A DNA stretch of 5,570 nt from Paracoccaceae bacterium (GTDB taxonomy: Bacteria; Pseudomonadota; Alphaproteobacteria; Rhodobacterales; Rhodobacteraceae), in the NCBI GenBank assembly GCA_019090405.1, contig JAHRVZ010000145.1, forward strand, positions 1-5,570, in the 5' to 3' direction. Shown here one piece after another: positions 1 through 4,070 of the stretch (positions are counted from its first letter, which is position 1; every line of letters starts with the position of its first letter). Under the pieces are notes generated by a model. That model made no database searches. It was not told the origin of the DNA and saw only the letters and a list, made by a program, of their open reading frames with translations. Made by a program: the position numbers and the translations under genes.

Positions 1-500
1 GAGCCTGAAACATCCAGAACCATGGAGATTTCAACACCGTCAATACGTTCTTCTGCTGTTGAACCTGCCACTGCAGTAAGAGATTCGACACCAGTCATGT
101 GCATAAAGTTTGTTTGCACGTCTGAGCTGGCCACGACAGAAACAGTCCGGTAGTTCAGGCCTTCATCAACATTCACTGAAATCAGATAGTCCGACAGACC
201 TTCTTTGGCAAAATAGTCTTCTACAACGGCTTCGGGATCAAGCGTCTGGTCCAAGTCGGCAGCTGCCAATGAGGCCCGGTCAGACGTGGACTGCAATCTT
301 GACCGGTCGCGTTCAAACATAATCATATCGACACCGATGCCGGCGAACATGACAATCAGAAGAAAGAAATAAATACTAAGAACCAGAATTGTGCCATTGT
401 CGTCTTTGGCAAAGCGATTCATATATCCGGCAAAGCGCGACCTTCGCGCGAAAGCAGTTAATTTGAATGCAGAATCTGTTTTTTCAGAATTCGAGCGCAT
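1..500 (-). CDS. TadG-like Tad/Flp pilus-associated protein with vWA domain (N-terminal part, C-terminus beyond the window)
   Basis: The frame is open from an ATG at 500-498 to the left edge, giving 166 complete codons plus two bases. A cytoplasmic N-terminus of about 35 residues precedes a single hydrophobic segment (about residues 37-58). This is followed by the conserved stretch DRSRLQSTSDRASLAAA (residues 65-81), typical of the Tad (TadE/TadG-like) N-terminal domain. At the window edge the motif DVSGS (163-167; the last Ser is certain because its codon begins TC) matches the DxSxS metal-ion site that opens a von Willebrand A domain. Known TadG-like proteins are membrane-anchored and act in or near the Flp/Tad adhesive pilus machinery, with the C-terminal part outside the membrane. 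The start is supported by AAGGA (plus-strand 506-510), five bases upstream; Met27 is a weaker alternative. No other tad gene is visible, so a role in pilus assembly is inferred. The gene is divergent from the metabolic genes to its right. Confidence 0.85.
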   Translation of the reverse strand, partial: MRSNSEKTDSAFKLTAFARRSRFAGYMNRFAKDDNGTILVLSIYFFLLIVMFAGIGVDMIMFERDRSRLQSTSDRASLAAADLDQTLDPEAVVEDYFAKEGLSDYLISVNVDEGLNYRTVSVVASSDVQTNFMHMTGVESLTAVAGSTAEERIDGVEISMVLDVSG

Positions 501-602
501 GGCATTCCTTTCTCGCCGCTAACAGAATCGTTGCGGTTGTCTGGACGCGACTGGTCTCGTCAGTAATCGCCCGCAAACATGTCTAAAATTAGGCAAATAC
601 GC

Positions 603-630
603 AGCAAAATGGCGTTCATTGGAGCAAAAT
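603..630. repeat. Pair of direct repeats AGCAAAAT, 20 bp apart
   Basis: AGCAAAAT occurs at 603-610 and again at 623-630, a centre-to-centre distance of 20 bp, close to two helical turns. A looser copy, AGGCAAAT, lies at 591-598. The spacing on one DNA face and the position between divergent genes would suit cooperative binding of a regulator. Short A-rich words recur by chance in AT-rich intergenic DNA, so this is only suggestive. Confidence 0.3.
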
Positions 631-681
631 TCTCTACGATCAGCAGACTCGCGACGGGTTGTTGTGGTGGCGGAAACAATC

Positions 682-711
682 AATTTGAAATGGTAAATTT
701 CTGATCAAATT
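682..711. promoter_or_regulatory. AT-rich dyad upstream of glutamate dehydrogenase
   Basis: Perfect 7-bp arms AATTTGA (682-688) and TCAAATT (705-711) flank a second inverted repeat, GAAAT (687-691) and ATTTC (697-701). Nested dyads about 125-155 bp upstream of the dehydrogenase start could be an operator. There is no recognisable family consensus, and AT-rich palindromes are common by chance. Confidence 0.25.
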
Positions 712-825
712 CGCGCCCTTGGCCAGTTGTTTTCATAAAACGCCTAAAAAAGTCGCACAATTTAACCAACTCGTCATACTCTGGGGCACACAACGGTTAC
801 CAAAGTGAGTCGCTGTTTTTAAAAA

Positions 826-830
826 AGGGA
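826..830 (+). promoter_or_regulatory. Ribosome binding site that decides the glutamate dehydrogenase start
   Basis: AGGGA at 826-830 follows a run of A's. It lies five bases before the ATG at 836 but directly abuts and overlaps the in-frame ATG at 830. The spacing therefore favours 836 and shortens the protein by two residues (Met-Cys). Confidence 0.65.
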
Positions 831-835
831 TGTGT

Positions 836-2266
836 ATGACGCAAATTGTTGAGCCAAGTTTTCGCGAAAGTGTTGATCTGATGTTTAACAGGGCGGTGGC
901 CTTGATGGACCTGCCGCCAGGGCTTGAAGAAAAAATCCGGGTTTGTAACGCGACGTATACGGTGCGTTTTGGGGTGCGTTTGCGCGGGCAGATACAGACG
1001 TTCACTGGCTACCGGTCAGTGCATTCTGAACATATGGAACCGGTCAAGGGCGGCATTCGCTTTTCGATGGGGGTCAATCAGGACGAGGTCGAGGCGCTGG
1101 CGGCGCTGATGACTTATAAATGTGCCCTGGTCGAAGCCCCATTTGGCGGCTCAAAGGGGGGATTGCGGATTGACCCACGCCAATATGACGAACACGAACT
1201 TGAGCGGATCACCCGACGCTTTGCCTATGAACTGGCGAAACGCGACCTGATTCATCCTTCACAGAATGTTCCGGCCCCGGATATGGGAACGGGGGAACGC
1301 GAAATGGCCTGGATCGCAGACCAATACACGCGGATGAACACCACAGATATCAATGCCAAGGCTTGCGTGACTGGCAAACCGCTGAACGCCGGGGGTATTT
1401 CCGGGCGGGTCGAGGCCACGGGGCGAGGCGTGCAATATGCCTTGCAGGAATTTTTCCGTGACGCTGAGGGCATGAAAAAGGCCAAATTGACCGGATCGCT
1501 TGATGGCAAACGGGTGATTGTTCAGGGGCTTGGCAATGTGGGTTATCACGCAGCCAAATTCCTGTCCGAGGAAAATGGATCCCTTATCACCGGTATTATC
1601 GAGCGTGACGGCGCTTTGTATGACCCGGCTGGTCTGGATGTCGAAGCGGTACATCAGTGGATCGTCAAACATGGTGGAATAACTGGTTTTCCCGATGCGA
1701 CCCATACCGCTGAGGGGACTGCGGTGCTTGAGGAAGAATGCGACATCCTGATTCCGGCTGCTCTTGAAGGGGTGATCAACCTGTCTAATGCCGCCAATAT
1801 CAAAGCATCGCTGATCATTGAGGCGGCCAATGGTCCCGTAACTGCCGGCGGCGATGAAATTCTGCGCAAGAAAGGGATCGTTATCATACCTGATATGTAT
1901 GCCAACGCAGGTGGTGTGACGGTGTCTTATTTCGAATGGGTTAAAAACCTTAGCCACATCCGCTTTGGTCGGATGCAGCGGCGACAAGAAGAAGCGCGCC
2001 ATCAGTTGGTGATCGACGAATTAACCCGCCTTGACGAACACATGGGCGACGCCTGGTCGATGTCTCCGCTGTTCAAGGAAAAGTACCTGCGCGGTGCTGG
2101 TGAGTTGGAACTGGTAAGGTCGGGTCTGGATGACACAATGCGCATCGCTTATCAATCGATGCGCGATGTTTGGCATGAACGCGACGATGCGCAAGACCTG
2201 CGCACAGCGGCATATCTGGTGTCGATCGGCAAAGTCGCGGCCAGTTATCAGGCCAAAGGGCTTTAA
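836..2266 (+). CDS. Glutamate dehydrogenase (Glu/Leu/Phe/Val dehydrogenase family)
   Basis: A 476-residue cytoplasmic enzyme that interconverts glutamate with 2-oxoglutarate plus ammonium using NAD(P)(H). The dimerisation/substrate domain carries the family lysines: Lys71 in PVKGGIR, Lys95 in MTYKCAL and the catalytic Lys107 in GGSKGG. The catalytic Asp149 is in VPAPDMGTG. The Rossmann domain has GLGNVG at 231-236. Glu256 after the second strand (GIIERDG) matches the human enzyme's GESDG, suggesting NAD or dual use rather than strict NADP. NAGGVTVSYFEW (about 357-368) and DLRTAAY near the C-terminus also match mitochondrial glutamate dehydrogenase, supporting glutamate as substrate rather than Leu, Phe or Val. 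About 35 residues near 390-427 are extra compared with short bacterial enzymes (see findings). The start at 836 is chosen over 830 because of ribosome-binding-site spacing. The gene stands alone, with hairpins downstream. It may feed nitrogen or carbon from amino acids into central metabolism. Direction in vivo (catabolic or assimilatory) cannot be read from sequence. Confidence 0.95.
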   Translation: MTQIVEPSFRESVDLMFNRAVALMDLPPGLEEKIRVCNATYTVRFGVRLRGQIQTFTGYRSVHSEHMEPVKGGIRFSMGVNQDEVEALAALMTYKCALVEAPFGGSKGGLRIDPRQYDEHELERITRRFAYELAKRDLIHPSQNVPAPDMGTGEREMAWIADQYTRMNTTDINAKACVTGKPLNAGGISGRVEATGRGVQYALQEFFRDAEGMKKAKLTGSLDGKRVIVQGLGNVGYHAAKFLSEENGSLITGIIERDGALYDPAGLDVEAVHQWIVKHGGITGFPDATHTAEGTAVLEEECDILIPAALEGVINLSNAANIKASLIIEAANGPVTAGGDEILRKKGIVIIPDMYANAGGVTVSYFEWVKNLSHIRFGRMQRRQEEARHQLVIDELTRLDEHMGDAWSMSPLFKEKYLRGAGELELVRSGLDDTMRIAYQSMRDVWHERDDAQDLRTAAYLVSIGKVAASYQAKGL

Positions 2267-2281
2267 CATCATCTACAGTAA

Positions 2282-2316
2282 TCCTCGGCCCGACGCGCAA
2301 GGCATCGGACCGGGGA
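2282..2316 (+). terminator. Imperfect 12-bp hairpin downstream of glutamate dehydrogenase
   Basis: TCCTCGGCCCGA (2282-2293) pairs with TCGGACCGGGGA (2305-2316) over 12 positions, with one C/A mismatch and one T-G wobble, around an 11-base loop. It starts 16 bases after the stop codon. The following bases (GTATTAAGTTTC) are only moderately T-rich, so it may be a weak terminator or a 3' end that stabilises the message rather than a classic intrinsic terminator. Confidence 0.45.
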
Positions 2317-2346
2317 GTATTAAGTTTCTCGGCCTCGATCTCATCG

Positions 2347-2377
2347 AACGGCAAACAGGTGCAGAACCGTTTTTTTT
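2347..2377 (+). terminator. Short stem followed by eight T's
   Basis: AACGG (2347-2351) pairs with CCGTT (2367-2371) across a 15-base loop, and an unbroken run of eight T's occupies 2370-2377. The T-run is what an intrinsic terminator needs, but the stem is short and the loop long. Together with the stronger hairpin at 2282-2316 it may help end the dehydrogenase transcript before the sarcosine oxidase operon. Confidence 0.3.
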
Positions 2378-2380
2378 CAC

Positions 2381-2401
2381 TCAGGTCGCGAGTAGACCTG
2401 A
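2381..2401. promoter_or_regulatory. Perfect palindrome, candidate operator of the sarcosine oxidase operon
   Basis: TCAGGTC (2381-2387), a 7-base spacer and GACCTGA (2395-2401) form a perfect inverted repeat. Its centre is about 104 bases upstream of soxB and about 37-57 bases upstream of the proposed promoter hexamers. It is followed by AAAATG rather than T's, so it is not a terminator on the plus strand. Arm length and spacing suit a dimeric transcription factor, but no regulator gene lies in the window to pair with it. Confidence 0.4.
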
Positions 2402-2437
2402 AAATGTCGAAAAGTCGTGGGGCGCTTGCGTCAGGCA

Positions 2438-2466
2438 TTGATACTCGGGTGGCAAGTTGGTCTTAT
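2438..2466 (+). promoter_or_regulatory. Possible sigma-70-type promoter for soxBDA
   Basis: TTGATA (2438-2443) matches five of six bases of TTGACA. It is 17 bases from TCTTAT (2461-2466), which matches four of six bases of TATAAT. A transcript starting near 2473 would have a leader of about 20 bases ending in the soxB ribosome binding site. The -10 is weak, so the call is tentative. Confidence 0.3.
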
Positions 2467-2481
2467 TCTGCCAACACAGTC

Positions 2482-2486
2482 AGGAG
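2482..2486 (+). promoter_or_regulatory. Ribosome binding site that decides the soxB start
   Basis: AGGAG at 2482-2486 is eight bases before the ATG at 2495. The longer in-frame alternative, ATG at 2417, adds 26 residues with no family resemblance and lacks a comparable site. Confidence 0.75.
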
Positions 2487-2494
2487 TCGCGCTC

Positions 2495-3763
2495 ATGGGA
2501 ATACTAAAGAACGGCTTTTCCGGCCTTCGGGTTCTGAAAGAGGGGCTGACCGGGAACAAAGGCTGGACTCCACATTGGCGCGATCCTGAGCCCAAGGCTG
2601 AATATGACATTCTGATCATTGGCGGTGGCGGGCATGGTCTGGCCACCGCGCATTATCTGGCAAGTGTACATGGGCTGACCAATGTTGCAGTGCTTGAGAA
2701 GGGCTATATTGGCGGCGGCAATATCGGGCGCAACACCACAATTGTGAGGGCGAATTATTTCCTGCCGGGCAATTCCGAATTTTATTCGCATTCTTTGAAA
2801 CTTTGGGAAGGGCTTGAGCAGGATCTGAACTATAATGTCATGCATTCACAGCGTGGCATCTTTAATCTGTTCCATTCCGATGCTCAGCGTGATGCTTTTG
2901 TGCGGCGTGGCAATGCAATGATCAATCAAGGTGATGACGCGATTCTTTTGGACCGCGAGGGCGTGCGCAAACATCTACCCTATCTTGACTATGACAATGC
3001 GCGGTTTCCGGTTTTTGGGGCTCTTCATCACCCACGTGGTGGCACGGCGCGCCACGATGCGGTTGCCTGGGGGTATGCGCGCGGCGCTGACAGTCGCGGC
3101 GTTGATATTCTGCAAAACTGTGAAGTTACCGGGATTGATATTGAGGGTGGTGGTGTCAAAGGCGTACAAACCACCCGTGGTGCGATTAAGGCCAAAAAGG
3201 TTGGTATTGTCGTCGCGGGTCGATCAGGGCAGGTCGCCGCCATGGCCGGGATGCGTCTGCCGATTGAAAGTCACGTTTTGCAGGCATTTGTCACCGAAGG
3301 GCTTAAGCCGGTGATTGATAATGTAGTGACCTTTGGCATGGGCCATTTCTATATCAGCCAGTCTGACAAGGGCGGTTTGGTATTCGGTGGCGACCTGGAT
3401 TCCTATGCCACCTATGCCGCGAGGGGCAATCTGCCGATGGTGGAACATGTGATGGAGGCCGGGATGACCCTGATGCCAATGATTGGCAAAGCCAAGATTT
3501 TGCGATCTTGGGGTGGCATCATGGACATGACGCCAGATGGCTCTCCGATTATCGACAAAACCGACATCGAGGGACTCTTTATAGACTGTGGCTGGTGCTA
3601 TGGCGGGTTCAAGGCCGCTCCTGCTTCGGGTCATTGTTTTGCGCATTTGATTGCTACGGGGCGACCACATGAGGCAGCACGCGGGTTTCGGATCGACCGA
3701 TTCCGAACGGGTTACGGGATCATAGACGAAGAGGGCACCGGTTCTCAGCACAACCTGCATTAG
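2495..3763 (+). CDS. soxB: Sarcosine oxidase, beta subunit
   Basis: A 422-residue subunit of heterotetrameric sarcosine oxidase, a cytoplasmic flavoenzyme that oxidises sarcosine to glycine; the family norm is just over 400 residues. The FAD-binding motif IIGGGGHGLATA (41-52) follows an N-terminal arm, WRDPEPKAEYD, typical of the subunit. EKGYIGGGNIGRNTT (68-82) is also characteristic. GGTARHDAVAWGYAR (182-196) contains His187, corresponding to the histidine that holds FMN covalently at the alpha-beta interface. CGWCYGGFKAAPASGH (365-380) contains the conserved Lys373 near the active site. In the known mechanism FAD takes electrons from sarcosine and FMN passes them to oxygen, giving hydrogen peroxide. 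soxD follows after 55 bases and then soxA, the usual order. The start is set by AGGAG at 2482. The closely related N-methylglutamate dehydrogenase has the same architecture and cannot be excluded on motifs alone. Confidence 0.92.
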   Translation: MGILKNGFSGLRVLKEGLTGNKGWTPHWRDPEPKAEYDILIIGGGGHGLATAHYLASVHGLTNVAVLEKGYIGGGNIGRNTTIVRANYFLPGNSEFYSHSLKLWEGLEQDLNYNVMHSQRGIFNLFHSDAQRDAFVRRGNAMINQGDDAILLDREGVRKHLPYLDYDNARFPVFGALHHPRGGTARHDAVAWGYARGADSRGVDILQNCEVTGIDIEGGGVKGVQTTRGAIKAKKVGIVVAGRSGQVAAMAGMRLPIESHVLQAFVTEGLKPVIDNVVTFGMGHFYISQSDKGGLVFGGDLDSYATYAARGNLPMVEHVMEAGMTLMPMIGKAKILRSWGGIMDMTPDGSPIIDKTDIEGLFIDCGWCYGGFKAAPASGHCFAHLIATGRPHEAARGFRIDRFRTGYGIIDEEGTGSQHNLH

Positions 3764-3771
3764 GACCGGCA

Positions 3772-3822
3772 ATGTTGGATTTGAGTATTTTTGACGAAAA
3801 GAAGCAGGGGCGTATGCCATGA
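3772..3822 (+). CDS. Possible 16-residue leader/coupling peptide before soxD
   Basis: ATG at 3772 opens a frame of 16 codons (MLDLSIFDEKKQGRMP) whose TGA at 3820-3822 overlaps the soxD start codon as ATGA. AGGA at 3762-3765, inside and just after the soxB stop, sits six bases before this ATG, a normal Shine-Dalgarno distance. Ribosomes finishing soxB could restart here and be delivered to soxD. The frame is too short to judge by composition and may be chance. I recognise no family. Confidence 0.25.
   Translation: MLDLSIFDEKKQGRMP
3804..3810 (+). promoter_or_regulatory. Ribosome binding site of soxD
   Basis: GCAGGGG at 3804-3810 lies eight bases upstream of the ATG at 3819. An out-of-frame ATG at 3814 is too close to the site and is the penultimate sense codon of the 16-codon upstream frame, not a soxD start. 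Confidence 0.5.
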
Positions 3823-4070
3823 GGATCAACTGTCCGATTTGCGGCGACCGCGATCATCGTGAATTTTATTATCGCGGAGCTGCGATGGCGCGACCAGACC
3901 CGGATGCGGGCGAGGCGGCATGGGATGATTACGTCTATCTGCGTGAAAACCCGGCAGGGGAAACTCGGGATTTGTGGTATCATGCGTCTGGCTGCAACGC
4001 CTGGATTGTGGTGAGCCGCAATACGCTAACGCATGCGATCACATCGACGGAATTGGCGGCAGAATCATGA
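3819..4070 (+). CDS. soxD: Sarcosine oxidase, delta subunit
   Basis: An 83-residue small subunit of heterotetrameric sarcosine oxidase. The known delta subunit binds one zinc ion through three cysteines and a histidine. All four ligands are present here: Cys5 and Cys8 in CPIC, His55 and Cys59 in WYHASGC. The intervening ARPDP and DDYVYLRENP segments fit the family. The subunit is structural, without its own flavin, and packs on the alpha subunit. The gene lies 55 bases after soxB and its TGA overlaps the soxA ATG (ATGA), so translation of the two is probably coupled. At 83 residues it is slightly shorter than some delta subunits, with the difference in the C-terminal tail. Confidence 0.92.
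   Translation: MRINCPICGDRDHREFYYRGAAMARPDPDAGEAAWDDYVYLRENPAGETRDLWYHASGCNAWIVVSRNTLTHAITSTELAAES

Larger units (their letters stand above)
501..835. other. Divergent intergenic region between the TadG-like gene and glutamate dehydrogenase
   Basis: This 335-bp stretch separates two divergent genes and should carry both promoters. It is visibly richer in A/T than the flanking genes, and I find no credible gene in it. Frames that cross it are short, lack Shine-Dalgarno sequences or run antisense to the dehydrogenase. I could not find a -35/-10 pair good enough to call in either direction. CATACT at 775-780 is a possible -10 for the dehydrogenase but has no matching -35. Two structured spots are listed separately: direct repeats at 603-630 and a dyad at 682-711. 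No TTAA-N7-TTAA (CtrA-type) site is seen. Confidence 0.6.

Noticed and set aside
830..835. Start of glutamate dehydrogenase at the ATG at 830
   Set aside because: The purine-rich ribosome binding site overlaps or abuts this ATG, leaving no spacing; the in-frame ATG at 836 is correctly spaced.
1259..2002. Long minus-strand frame (247 codons) inside the dehydrogenase gene
   Set aside because: It lies wholly antisense to a clear enzyme gene with all catalytic motifs; its composition is that of a shadow frame and it resembles no known protein.
2073..2438. A 121-codon minus-strand frame covering the gap before soxB and the end of the dehydrogenase gene, whose first 57 or so residues look fairly protein-like
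   Set aside because: It overlaps the well-supported dehydrogenase C-terminus antisense, has no good Shine-Dalgarno before its ATG, matches no family I recognise, and covers the hairpins and the palindrome.
2130..2441. Plus-strand 103-codon frame running from the end of the dehydrogenase into the gap
   Set aside because: Most of its first half is an out-of-frame shadow of the dehydrogenase, and the remainder encodes nothing recognisable across a region with hairpins and a T-run.
2417..2494. Upstream extension of soxB to the ATG at 2417
   Set aside because: The 26 extra residues are unlike SoxB N-termini, overlap the proposed promoter, and lack a ribosome binding site as good as AGGAG before 2495.
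3224..3829. Minus-strand frame of 201 codons opposite soxB
   Set aside because: It is antisense to the conserved FAD-protein C-terminus and has no recognisable domain.
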